A stretch of DNA of 36,162 nucleotides, taken from contig JABGRN010000057.1 in assembly GCA_018648265.1 (NCBI GenBank), forward strand, positions 1 to 36,162. The letters run 5' to 3'. Origin of the DNA: Prolixibacteraceae bacterium. GTDB taxonomy: Bacteria > Bacteroidota > Bacteroidia > Bacteroidales > Prolixibacteraceae. The position numbers and the translations under genes were made by a program. Positions 26,965 through 35,985 of this stretch are shown here, piece by piece; the first letter of the stretch is position 1; the number at the start of each line of letters is the position of its first letter. A model generated the notes under the pieces. The model was not told where the DNA came from. It made no database searches and saw only the letters and a program-made list of their open reading frames with translations.

Positions 26965-28126
26965 CCGTTAACAAAGTAATATCGTCGAACTGGTCGGCTG
27001 TGTCAATATAATCATTAATTTCCTTCATCAGCTTTTCGTTTACTTCTCCCGATGTTTTATCTGGCCCGATTAATTCCAGGATTTCAATACTGGGTTTTAA
27101 TGTGCGCCTAATGCCTTCAGGGTTTTTAGCATCTTCCAAACCATCAGAGTACAATATTACTGAATCTCCCGGATGGATGTTAAATTGGTATTGTTTGTAT
27201 TGAAAATCTGCATCGACACACATTGGTAAACCAGTAATTTTGGGGAATACTTCTACTTTTTTACCACCACGCCAAATTAATGGACGCTCATGCCCGCCAT
27301 CAACATATTTTACTTCACCGTTTTTCAGATCCAGGATACAAGCAAAAAAAGTTACAAACATCATCGATGTATTATCCTGCGACAATACTTTGTTAATTTT
27401 CATTATCTCTTTCACCATGTCGGGGTTACTATTACTAGAGAAATTAGTTTTGAAAATTGACTTGGTGATAGCCATAAATAATGCAGCAGAAATACCCTTG
27501 TCAGATACATCGCCAACCATAAAAAACAGGTGATCACTATCGATTAAAAAATAATCGTAGAGGTCGCCGCCCACCGATTTTGCAGGTTGTACAATTCCGT
27601 GTAATTCAAAATCAGTACGATGCGGAAATGCAGGATATTTTTTAGGTAACATCGATTGTTGGATGTCGTTGGCAATAGTAAGATCTTGTTGAATTGAAAA
27701 TAGTTTGTCCCTGTCCTTCATAAACTTTTTAAATATTTCAATCTCATCAAGGGTTTTGGCGATTGTAATTTCCATATCTTCAAAATCTATGGGCTTAGTA
27801 ATAAAATCAAATGCCCCACGGTTCATTGCAGTCCTGATATTTTCCATATCGCCATAGGCTGAAACCATAACAGTTTTAATTTCAGGATTTTTCCGTTCCT
27901 TTAACTTTGCCAAAAAAGTCAGGCCATCCATTTCAGGCATATTAATATCAGAAAGTATTAAGCAGACCTCCGGGTTTTTATCAAGTTGTTCTAAAGCCTG
28001 AAATCCGTTTTGCGCAAAAATAAACTTAAACTCCTTGCTTTTTATTTTACGCCTGAATTTCTGAGTGATTAGCATCTTCATATCCAGTTCATCATCAACA
28101 CATAAAATTGACACAGTTTTATCCAT
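26948..28126 (-). CDS. Response regulator fused to SpoIIE-type PP2C phosphatase
   Basis: Residues 1-125 are a receiver domain with acidic pocket D11-D12, phosphoacceptor D60 (SDINMPEMDG), switch Ser in VSAYGD and Lys in ITKPID. A short helical linker leads to a PP2C/SpoIIE (RsbU-like) phosphatase at ~185-390. Its metal-binding aspartates are kept in GGDLYDYF, GDVSDKGISAALFM, YSDGLEDA and DDITLLTV. Such proteins dephosphorylate a serine/threonine target, classically an anti-sigma antagonist, when the receiver is phosphorylated. No STAS or anti-sigma gene is in the window, so the target is elsewhere. There is no DNA-binding domain. It is the last gene of the four-gene signalling operon, 18 bp after the soluble kinase. 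Confidence 0.93.
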   Translation of the reverse strand: MDKTVSILCVDDELDMKMLITQKFRRKIKSKEFKFIFAQNGFQALEQLDKNPEVCLILSDINMPEMDGLTFLAKLKERKNPEIKTVMVSAYGDMENIRTAMNRGAFDFITKPIDFEDMEITIAKTLDEIEIFKKFMKDRDKLFSIQQDLTIANDIQQSMLPKKYPAFPHRTDFELHGIVQPAKSVGGDLYDYFLIDSDHLFFMVGDVSDKGISAALFMAITKSIFKTNFSSNSNPDMVKEIMKINKVLSQDNTSMMFVTFFACILDLKNGEVKYVDGGHERPLIWRGGKKVEVFPKITGLPMCVDADFQYKQYQFNIHPGDSVILYSDGLEDAKNPEGIRRTLKPSIEILELIGPDKTSGEVNEKLMKEINDYIDTADQFDDITLLTVKYYG

Positions 28127-28144
28127 AATTTTTTATTTTAAAAC

Positions 28145-29038
28145 TTACTTTAGGGAAGTGGGTATATCTAAAGCAAATTCTGTAAATTCATTTTTAACAG
28201 AAGATATCCTTATTTTTCCATTATGAATTTTTGTTATTATCTCGTAACTTAAAGAGAGCCCCAAACCTGTTCCCTGCCCCTTCGGTTTTGTTGTAAAAAA
28301 TGGTTTGAAAATTTTATCGATTACAGATTTTGGCATCCCTGTTCCATTATCGCGGATTATAATTTCCACAAAATCTTTATGTTTTTTTGTTTTCAGGCTT
28401 ATTTCAGGCGAAAAAGAGTTTTTCATTGTACTCTTTTTTTCATTAAGTGCATAACAAGCATTATTTACAATATTAATAATGACCCTGCTAATTTCCTGCA
28501 CACCAACATTCACCTTGTCAATTGCCGGATCGTAATCGGTTTTAAAAGTCATGTTAAATTCTTTGTTGGTACCCCTGACACCATGATACGCAAGTTTGGC
28601 AAATTCGTCAACCAACTTATTAATATCTGTTGGCTCAAAAACAGTTTCCTGTTTTTCGTGTACCTGATCTAACATTGTGAAAATAATCCGTTGTGCCCTT
28701 TCCCCATTTTCAAGTATTCTTTTCAGATTAGATTCAAGCATCGAACTCACATCTTCAATATCCGTTATTATGTCTTTATCTTTCGTTTCATTTATATCTT
28801 CCATAAGTTCTTTTAACTCAGCCAGCAGCTCCAGGCTTAACTTTGTAAAATTATTTACAAAATTCAATGGGTTTTTTATTTCGTGCAAAATCCCTGCAGT
28901 AAGCCTTCCCACAGAAGCTAACTTATCAGACTCAATAAATCTTTGTTGTAAATCTTTAAGCTCGCTTCCAGTAATATCCTGTTCTTTTTTTAAGGATTGA
29001 TCTTTATTTGTATCCATATCTTTTTCTTGTATTCCCAT
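28145..29038 (-). CDS. Soluble sensor histidine kinase (DHp-HATPase only)
   Basis: The 297-residue protein has no membrane segment or input domain. After a charged, coiled-coil-like N-terminus it has a dimerisation and phosphotransfer domain with the H box SVGRLTAGILHEIKNPLNF; the phosphoacceptor is H52 with the adjacent Glu. The ATP-binding domain has N box IVNNACYAL, G1 DNGTGMP, F box FKPFFTTKP and G2 GQGTGLGLSLS. All elements needed for autophosphorylation are present. Lacking a sensor, it must receive its signal from a partner, and the paralogous membrane kinase 5 bp upstream is the obvious candidate. An alternative in-frame start at 29017 (MDTNK) would shorten it by seven residues. Confidence 0.93.
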   Translation of the reverse strand: MGIQEKDMDTNKDQSLKKEQDITGSELKDLQQRFIESDKLASVGRLTAGILHEIKNPLNFVNNFTKLSLELLAELKELMEDINETKDKDIITDIEDVSSMLESNLKRILENGERAQRIIFTMLDQVHEKQETVFEPTDINKLVDEFAKLAYHGVRGTNKEFNMTFKTDYDPAIDKVNVGVQEISRVIINIVNNACYALNEKKSTMKNSFSPEISLKTKKHKDFVEIIIRDNGTGMPKSVIDKIFKPFFTTKPKGQGTGLGLSLSYEIITKIHNGKIRISSVKNEFTEFALDIPTSLK

Positions 29039-29043
29039 GTGAT

Positions 29044-32000
29044 TTATACTCCAGCATCCTTTGGTAGCCTGATAATAAATATTGTGAATTCCCCAACTTT
29101 CGAATCAACTTCAATTGTACCTTTATGCGATTTCACAATATCCATGTTCATGTATAATCCCAGGCCAGTTCCTTTTGAAGTTGGTTTTGTGGTAAAAAAT
29201 GGTGAAAATATTTTTCTACGTTCCGATTCTGGTATCCCATTGCCATTATCCTTAATCCGGATTTCAACATCATTTTCAAAAAAATGTGACGAAACAAAAA
29301 TCTCGGGTTGATAATTTATGCCTTTTTTGGCTTTTTCGTCAGTGGCAAAGCAAGCATTGTTTATTGTATTAACAATTACGGCACCTAATTCCGCTGGCAA
29401 AACCATAATTTTTTCCGTATTATTTTCAAATTCCCGGACAATATTTGCATTAAAAGATTTGTTTTCTGATTTATATTCCTGTAAGGCAATTTCGATATTA
29501 TTCCCCAACAACGAATTTATATCGGTTTGCCTGAATACGGTTGATTTTTTTTGCAGAAGTTTTTCCATCCCTTTTATAATTCGGGAAGCTGAATTACCAT
29601 GTTCATTGATTTTCTGAACATTAGACTGGACCATTCCAAGTAGTTCTGTTACATCATTGTACGTATCAAAATCCATTTCTTCCTTCGATGATTCAAAAGC
29701 CTCCTTAATTTCAGCCGCCAAATCATCTGTTAGCAACGAGAAATTATTAATGTAATTTAAAGGGTTTAATATCCGATCGACAATACCTTTTGTTAGCTGC
29801 CCGATCGATGCCAGCTTTTCTTGCCTGATAAGCTGTTCCTGTGTGTCTTTAAGATGTTCGAGCGTAGTTTGTAAATCCTCAAGGATGTTGGTTTTAATAA
29901 ATGCCGATATAATATGTTCTTTTAGATTATTGAGCAGGCTAAAATCGTGAACGTCAAATACACGTTTTTTATGCATGTTTTCAAGGATAAGGAACCCTTC
30001 AGTCAAATCATTTATTTTCAATGTCATAATAAGCATAGCCTTTGAATTATCCATTTTCCGCAGGCTCTCGTTTTGCATTTCTAAGTTAAGTTTTTTGACA
30101 TCAAAAATATCTTCATAAACTTCATCGGCATATTTGAGGTAATATTCATCGGCTTCGTTTAACGTTAACCGAACATTTTCTACTACGGAAACATCCCACC
30201 CATAACCGGCTTTAAAAATGAAGGCCTCAATAGATTTGTCGCGGACCAACATTGAGGCTTTTTCAACCCCACTAATCACCCTGGTTTTTTCGAGAATTGA
30301 CTGGCACAAACTCGAAGAATTTATTTCTGAATTAATAGACTTAACAATCTGGTTGATTTTTTCCAACTCGTTATTTTTATCCGACAATTCAACAGACTGT
30401 TTTTCTATTTCCTCTTTCTGATTTACAACTTCGGCGGTACGTTCATTTATTAGATTCTCCAGGTTTTTTTTCTCTTTAATTAGTTTTTTTGATCGCTGGC
30501 GAATAACAATTGTAACAATAAATGCCAAAATTAAAGCATACAAAATTAAAGCAAAAATGGTTTGATAAAATGGTTTCCTAATCGAAAACTGATAGTTTGC
30601 CGGCTCAGTAAAACTTCTGTAAATATTTCTGGCTTGCACTATAAATTTATAGTTTCCCGGAGGTAAGTTAGTGTATTCTTTTTGTACTTCATCAATCCAT
30701 TCAGACCAATTGTTATCGAACCCTTCCAGTTTATATCTGAAATTAACTTGCTCATTTATGCTAAACGAAGGACAGGAAAATTCAAACATCAAGGTATTGA
30801 AGCTATAATCGAGGTTGGGCCCTGAATAAATGGGTTGACGATCGTTCGACATTTTATTGTGAACTTTATATTCAGTTCCACCAAATAAAATTGAGTCACC
30901 TTTTATTTTAACACTTCTAATTAATGTTTTAGGTTTAACACTAAAATCTTTTTGTTTCGACTGGTCGAAACGAATAGTACCGTCGGGGCCGCTAAACCAA
31001 ACAATTCCATCAGTTTCAGGATATATTGACGATATTGTTATGGATTGTACCGGACTCAACATTTTTTGTACAAGCGTATCCTCTTTAAAGTTTTTTCTTA
31101 ATTTTATTTGTTTCTGATCGCCGGCATTATTCCAAATATTTCCATTTTGGCCATCCACAATTTTCGACAACCATTCCTTTGGCATTAAAGTATCGTTCCC
31201 GATAACACCTGCCTGCGAAAAACTGTCGGCTTCCGTAATGTATTGATAAATGCCATTTTGTGTCGTAACCAATAAATTTTTTTCAACACTATTTATATGA
31301 TTTCCGAAACGCGATGGTAACCCTTTTTTTTCATCATCATAAAAATCAGGAATTACTTTTCCTTCCGAAGTAATCCTTATTAATCCCCGGGTAGCTGAAA
31401 CAAGCCACAAATTACCTAAGTTATCCTCTTCAATTTCCGATATTTCATTACTAACCCCGTGAATTGGGCCACTGTAAAACCATTTTCCATTAACCTTTTG
31501 TATTTTGGATATTCCGTCCATTTGCCCAACATAAACTGTAGAACTATCAATCTTAGATCGAAACAAAATAATTGAAAAACCTGGAGCAATTAATTTTGTT
31601 TGACTATTTTTAACTAAGAAGACTCCTTTGCTTGTTGCCGCCATTATTGAACTACCATCAGGAATAATTGACCAGCAAGTAGAGTTTATTCCGGAAACGG
31701 GCCGGTAACTGTTTACACTGTTGTTAAATGTAAACAGGCCCTTATTTGTGGCAAAAAATAGATTGCCATAATTTCTGATTACTTGTCGTACACCTCCCTC
31801 AATTCCTTTTCTTTCATCGAAAAAGGAAAAACATGAAGGAACTTCAACCCTGGCAATCCCATTATCCAGTGCCATCCATAATATATTGTTATTATCTACA
31901 AATAGTTGCGAAATATTGTTGGTTTGAATTCCACTATTAACAATCTGTTTTAAGGAGCCATCGGGATGAGAAATAACAAGTCCGCCCCTTTCGGTACCTA

Positions 32001-32820
32001 AGGCAAGTGTCCCGTCGCTGAGTAAAATACCACACGACAAAATGTTATTTATTAGATAATTATCGAAATTTGTGTTAAACTTTGTTATGCCATTTTCCCC
32101 TAATAATAAAAAACCATTGCTGTTTGTTCCAATCAGGATTTCATTTACACCAAACGGAATCATCGCTTTTATCACGATTGCTTTCGACAGTTTATTGCTT
32201 GTGTTAACCTTATAAACTTGATTGTTTTCAATATAATTCAGTCCAATGTTCGATTCATAAAAGTATAATCTCTGGTTGACATAAAAAGCTGAATTTATTT
32301 GACCATCAAATTTTCTTGAAACAAAGGAATTGCCATCCCAGAATAAAACAGAAACATTGGTTACAAAGTAAACCCCTTTATTTGTGGGCTGCACATTAAT
32401 GACTTTTTCGAAATACCGGTCATTATTTTCTAATGAATCTGTTAAACTTATAAATTGCATATTTCCAAACTGGTCGGCTTGTAAAAACCCAAGTTCTCCA
32501 CGCCCACCAACATAGATAGTACCGTTTCCGTCTATTGCCAGGGAAGTAACCTGCGAAATCAATGATGTTTGTATGGTCCTCCAGTTTTGCCCGTCGTATT
32601 CAAGTACACCGCTAAAGTTGGCAAAATACATAAGTCCTCTTGTGTCCTGCACAATATCGAAATTCTGAACATGTGCTTTATATTCCTCAGGCAAATAATT
32701 TTTAATATGAGGGTTGCCTATTTCTTGTTGTTGGGCTAAAACACGCAATGGAAAAACCTGAAGCATCGACAATACCCCAACAGTTAATAACAACTTGATT
32801 TTGAATAAATTAATCCTCAT
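29044..32820 (-). CDS. Propeller/GAF membrane sensor kinase with Asp in place of the phosphoacceptor His
   Basis: The 1258-residue protein has a signal peptide, then ~640 residues of two-component-regulator-propeller repeats (VQDTRGLMYFANFSGVLEYD and LFVDNNNILWMALDNGIARV are examples). A Y_Y_Y domain follows at ~668-735, a transmembrane helix at ~752-772, a coiled coil, a GAF domain (~830-975), and a C-terminal kinase core. The H box reads GIVDRILNPLNY: D1015 and Arg replace the His-Glu pair, seen directly in codon GAT (plus-strand 29776-29778). The ATP-binding boxes are intact: NTINNACFA near residue 1150, DNGNGIP near 1187, FSPFFTTKP and GTGLGLYM near 1215. It can thus probably bind ATP but not phosphorylate itself at the usual site. 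It likely senses a periplasmic or envelope signal. Confidence 0.9.
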   Translation of the reverse strand: MRINLFKIKLLLTVGVLSMLQVFPLRVLAQQQEIGNPHIKNYLPEEYKAHVQNFDIVQDTRGLMYFANFSGVLEYDGQNWRTIQTSLISQVTSLAIDGNGTIYVGGRGELGFLQADQFGNMQFISLTDSLENNDRYFEKVINVQPTNKGVYFVTNVSVLFWDGNSFVSRKFDGQINSAFYVNQRLYFYESNIGLNYIENNQVYKVNTSNKLSKAIVIKAMIPFGVNEILIGTNSNGFLLLGENGITKFNTNFDNYLINNILSCGILLSDGTLALGTERGGLVISHPDGSLKQIVNSGIQTNNISQLFVDNNNILWMALDNGIARVEVPSCFSFFDERKGIEGGVRQVIRNYGNLFFATNKGLFTFNNSVNSYRPVSGINSTCWSIIPDGSSIMAATSKGVFLVKNSQTKLIAPGFSIILFRSKIDSSTVYVGQMDGISKIQKVNGKWFYSGPIHGVSNEISEIEEDNLGNLWLVSATRGLIRITSEGKVIPDFYDDEKKGLPSRFGNHINSVEKNLLVTTQNGIYQYITEADSFSQAGVIGNDTLMPKEWLSKIVDGQNGNIWNNAGDQKQIKLRKNFKEDTLVQKMLSPVQSITISSIYPETDGIVWFSGPDGTIRFDQSKQKDFSVKPKTLIRSVKIKGDSILFGGTEYKVHNKMSNDRQPIYSGPNLDYSFNTLMFEFSCPSFSINEQVNFRYKLEGFDNNWSEWIDEVQKEYTNLPPGNYKFIVQARNIYRSFTEPANYQFSIRKPFYQTIFALILYALILAFIVTIVIRQRSKKLIKEKKNLENLINERTAEVVNQKEEIEKQSVELSDKNNELEKINQIVKSINSEINSSSLCQSILEKTRVISGVEKASMLVRDKSIEAFIFKAGYGWDVSVVENVRLTLNEADEYYLKYADEVYEDIFDVKKLNLEMQNESLRKMDNSKAMLIMTLKINDLTEGFLILENMHKKRVFDVHDFSLLNNLKEHIISAFIKTNILEDLQTTLEHLKDTQEQLIRQEKLASIGQLTKGIVDRILNPLNYINNFSLLTDDLAAEIKEAFESSKEEMDFDTYNDVTELLGMVQSNVQKINEHGNSASRIIKGMEKLLQKKSTVFRQTDINSLLGNNIEIALQEYKSENKSFNANIVREFENNTEKIMVLPAELGAVIVNTINNACFATDEKAKKGINYQPEIFVSSHFFENDVEIRIKDNGNGIPESERRKIFSPFFTTKPTSKGTGLGLYMNMDIVKSHKGTIEVDSKVGEFTIFIIRLPKDAGV

Positions 32821-32834
32821 AACAAATTAGGCCA

Positions 32835-35800
32835 TCAGGCCGTATTACTTAATTTTTCTATAATTTCTATTGTAAACTCACTGTTTTCATTCATAATATC
32901 ATAAATCAGATCGGGGGTAATTGCCAGTAATAAAGAAGTGCTTTCGCTTTTAAATATAGTTTCATCTTCGTCGCTATTTATAATACCCCAATAAATATCA
33001 TTTGTACGCAGTTGCTTTTTTTCTGTATTATTGACAAATACATTTATTTTACCAGATAAAATAAAAAATATTGATTCCTGGTACAAACTCCCCAAATTAA
33101 AATTATCGGTACCAGTTATTGTAATTTCTTTTGAATTTTCAATAATTACTGAAATGTCGGGTAACGAAATATTAGCAAAAAACGGGTTGTTTTTTAAAAG
33201 GTTCACTTTATCGAAGAGTGAATATCCTGACAACCTATTCCCGGCAACAATTTCATTTGCATGAAACAGATCACCTTGCTGGCTACAGAGTTTTGGAAAG
33301 ATAAACTCAAAGCGCCCCGACTTTTTCTTTTTAAGTAAGTTAATTGACAATTGCTTTAAAAATGGATCGGGATTTAAAATATTTGACAATAAAACCCTTT
33401 CGTTCTCATGGAAACCTTCCATTAAAATTAACGCACATGCCTTTGTCCAACGGTTTATTTTTGTGTAATCTTTATTGACAATATCATTAAGGCGTTCAAA
33501 AACTTTTAATTTCTGTTGCGGAAACAGGTTGCCGTAAAGTCGGATACTTTCCTCTAACGACGAAGCTTCAATAAATGGAAGCAACAATTTTTTGATTTCC
33601 TCAGAAACAGTTAAATCAAGTATTTCGGTTGCAAATACTTTCGATTCACTTGTTTCACTTTTTAAACTTTCGCGAATGTACAAAATGGTTTTTGAATCAT
33701 ACAACATTGACAATAGCAAAAAAACGTTCTCTTTTTTTCTATTCAACTCGAACTTCAATGCATCGGAAAGCCGCTGCAAGTCTGCCTCTTTTTGTATGTC
33801 GTTTTGGGCAGCCATCACCCAAACGATCATGGCAATTTCTTCTTCAATAGCTTTTTTTACCAACCCCGAGTCGCTTAATGTAGCGTGATATTCCCTTTTG
33901 CTCAATGCTTTCAAAACCGCATGGCGCACATCCCCTTCGGGATATTGTATTCGTGCCTTAAGTAATTGTAAAGCATGTTCTCCTTTTATTCTTGAATAAA
34001 CAGCGATTATTTTAAGTTTAATTTGTTTTGGGGTTGTGTGTTTTTCAAAATGGTTATCCAGTTCTTCCAATATTGGGTTGCCAATAATTTTAATTGCCTT
34101 TATAGCCGTATTTGAATAAGTAATGTCAAATAGATTTTTAATAATATATGGCCATAATTGTGGTTTTGCAACACGGCCCGAACTAACCAAAGCTGCCTTT
34201 CTGATTTGTGGGTTTTTGTCTTGTAAAAGGCCTATTAAAAGTTTTAAGCTTTTGTATCTGTCGGAATAAGGCAATAATTGAGCAGCCTGCAACTTCTCTT
34301 TCGGGTTGTTTGAATCGCAAAAACGTGAAAGCGTTTCAATGTCAATTTTTCCTGAATCAGCGAACGCCTTTAATGTAGTAACAAATATCTCATTGTTTTT
34401 AATATTGGGGTTGGTTTCCAAATAATTTTTAATGATTGGGGCTGCTGAAAGTTGGTGTTTGTTTATTATTTGCCTGAGTATTTTTTCCTGTGTACTTATT
34501 GGCAGAAAAGTCAATATATGCTGCAAAAATAAATTAAACCGACTTGGTTCGGTATGATTTATAATATTCATTAAAAGATTAAAATTCGGCTCTTTTTCTT
34601 TTTGAATCACTTTATTTACAGTATGCAGGGTTGACTTATCATTTTTAGAAAAGCCCGGAGTCCCGTTTTTTGAAACAAGGATATTTTTTAAGGTAACCCT
34701 GTATTCTAAGAAAAGCTTTTTAGAGATCCAAAGCCAGGCAATTAGAATAACAATAAATATATAGTTATAATGAACCAGTGTCAGGGATGAAATGTTGGTG
34801 AATAAAATCAACATCAGTCCAACTATTATATTTCCAATTGATTTCGGAACACCTTCAACTTTGCTTTGAAACGCGAGCCTTTCGTTTGAAGGGATAGGCT
34901 GGTATAATATCTGAAATGAAGGATCGAGAAAAGCGGTACGCAAAACCCTTACAAATAATTTGCTTAATAATATAAACGAGAAAAACATTGCAGTTGCACC
35001 ATACAATGTTCCATAAATCGATGCAGAAACAGTTGAGAATAGTAATAACAAGGGTAGGAGGATTAAGCTTAATAAAATACCATATTTACTTATCAATCTA
35101 CCCGATACAATAGATTTTAGGAAAAATTCGGTAATTGACATAAAACCGAAAAAGATACCAAGAAAGCTACTAATTAAATCTTGACCAACAAATTGCGATT
35201 TTGTTTGGTCGAGAAAAATAAAATCTACATAATAAGCTGCAAATAAAGGAAATAACGCCAATATTATTATTAAAGCGAAGTACTTGTTTTTTAATATGTC
35301 GAACAATCCTTTCTTTTCTGGTTCTTGCCCGCCACTATTATTTTTAGAAACAACAGGTATGGCGAGAATATTTTTATATCGTTTTAAAATAATCAACAAT
35401 AAGAAAATACTTAGAACAAAACCGATTAACACAAATAATAATAATTGTTTGGTTTCTAAAAACTTCAATATAAAAGGGACCGAAAAGAAACTTAATATTT
35501 TTGATAAAATTTCACCGGAACCAATCAAACCAAACAAGCGTTTACCCTGGCGTAGATCAAAAATCTTCGCAGCAATTCCCCAAAATCCCACTCCAATAAA
35601 AAACAAAAAAACATTAATCCATATAAACAGAAAAAATGCAAACCATTTATTCTCGGTTAATATATATCCGATAGCGAGTGTAGATAAACTAATAAGAAGG
35701 AATAATGCCCCAAATAATGAAAGCCGGGAAAAAAACAATTTCTTCTCAAACTTATGATAAAAGCGCCACAACAGATAATTAAAAACCCCACCGCCCATAT

Positions 35801-35975
35801 AAGCAAATGGCAACATATCCATTTTAAAATTACCCAAAAACAATGAGGTTGCTGTAGTATATAAAAACGCATACGAAATACCAATAAAAAAAGAATACGA
35901 AAACAGGATAGAAACTGTTTTTAATTCTCCGTTTTTAATATTAAAAAGATCTAATATGAATGTGTTTTGCCTCAT
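32835..35975 (-). CDS. NTT/MFS-like membrane protein fused to HEAT repeats and a cNMP-binding-like domain
   Basis: The first ~430 residues contain about 12 hydrophobic helices arranged as in the ATP/ADP-antiporter (NTT/Tlc) branch of the MFS, for example VSILFSYSFFIGISYAFLY and FFIGVGFWGIAAKIFD. Residues ~500-880 are helical HEAT-like repeats (LKLLIGLLQDKNPQIRKAAL, YPEGDVRHAVLKALSKR). Residues ~905-1046 resemble a cyclic-nucleotide-binding beta-roll (LLKNNPFFANIS, SIFFILSGKINVFV), but the usual phosphate-binding FGE...R.A cassette is missing, so cNMP binding is doubtful. It may be a transporter turned sensor. It lies 14 bp ahead of the propeller kinase and 10 bp after a truncated upstream gene, so all are probably one operon. 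Substrate and direction of transport, if any, cannot be told. Confidence 0.85.
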   Translation of the reverse strand: MRQNTFILDLFNIKNGELKTVSILFSYSFFIGISYAFLYTTATSLFLGNFKMDMLPFAYMGGGVFNYLLWRFYHKFEKKLFFSRLSLFGALFLLISLSTLAIGYILTENKWFAFFLFIWINVFLFFIGVGFWGIAAKIFDLRQGKRLFGLIGSGEILSKILSFFSVPFILKFLETKQLLLFVLIGFVLSIFLLLIILKRYKNILAIPVVSKNNSGGQEPEKKGLFDILKNKYFALIIILALFPLFAAYYVDFIFLDQTKSQFVGQDLISSFLGIFFGFMSITEFFLKSIVSGRLISKYGILLSLILLPLLLLFSTVSASIYGTLYGATAMFFSFILLSKLFVRVLRTAFLDPSFQILYQPIPSNERLAFQSKVEGVPKSIGNIIVGLMLILFTNISSLTLVHYNYIFIVILIAWLWISKKLFLEYRVTLKNILVSKNGTPGFSKNDKSTLHTVNKVIQKEKEPNFNLLMNIINHTEPSRFNLFLQHILTFLPISTQEKILRQIINKHQLSAAPIIKNYLETNPNIKNNEIFVTTLKAFADSGKIDIETLSRFCDSNNPKEKLQAAQLLPYSDRYKSLKLLIGLLQDKNPQIRKAALVSSGRVAKPQLWPYIIKNLFDITYSNTAIKAIKIIGNPILEELDNHFEKHTTPKQIKLKIIAVYSRIKGEHALQLLKARIQYPEGDVRHAVLKALSKREYHATLSDSGLVKKAIEEEIAMIVWVMAAQNDIQKEADLQRLSDALKFELNRKKENVFLLLSMLYDSKTILYIRESLKSETSESKVFATEILDLTVSEEIKKLLLPFIEASSLEESIRLYGNLFPQQKLKVFERLNDIVNKDYTKINRWTKACALILMEGFHENERVLLSNILNPDPFLKQLSINLLKKKKSGRFEFIFPKLCSQQGDLFHANEIVAGNRLSGYSLFDKVNLLKNNPFFANISLPDISVIIENSKEITITGTDNFNLGSLYQESIFFILSGKINVFVNNTEKKQLRTNDIYWGIINSDEDETIFKSESTSLLLAITPDLIYDIMNENSEFTIEIIEKLSNTA

Positions 35976-35985
35976 TCAAACATTT

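Noticed and set aside
29044-32820. Hybrid two-component system (HTCS) polysaccharide regulator
   Set aside because: The propeller resembles HTCS sensors, but the protein has no receiver or AraC DNA-binding domain, a GAF domain is inserted, and no glycan-use locus is near.
35284-35757. 157-residue open frame on the plus strand opposite the NTT-HEAT gene
   Set aside because: Asn/Lys-rich translation antisense to membrane helices with no recognised motif; a shadow of the real gene.
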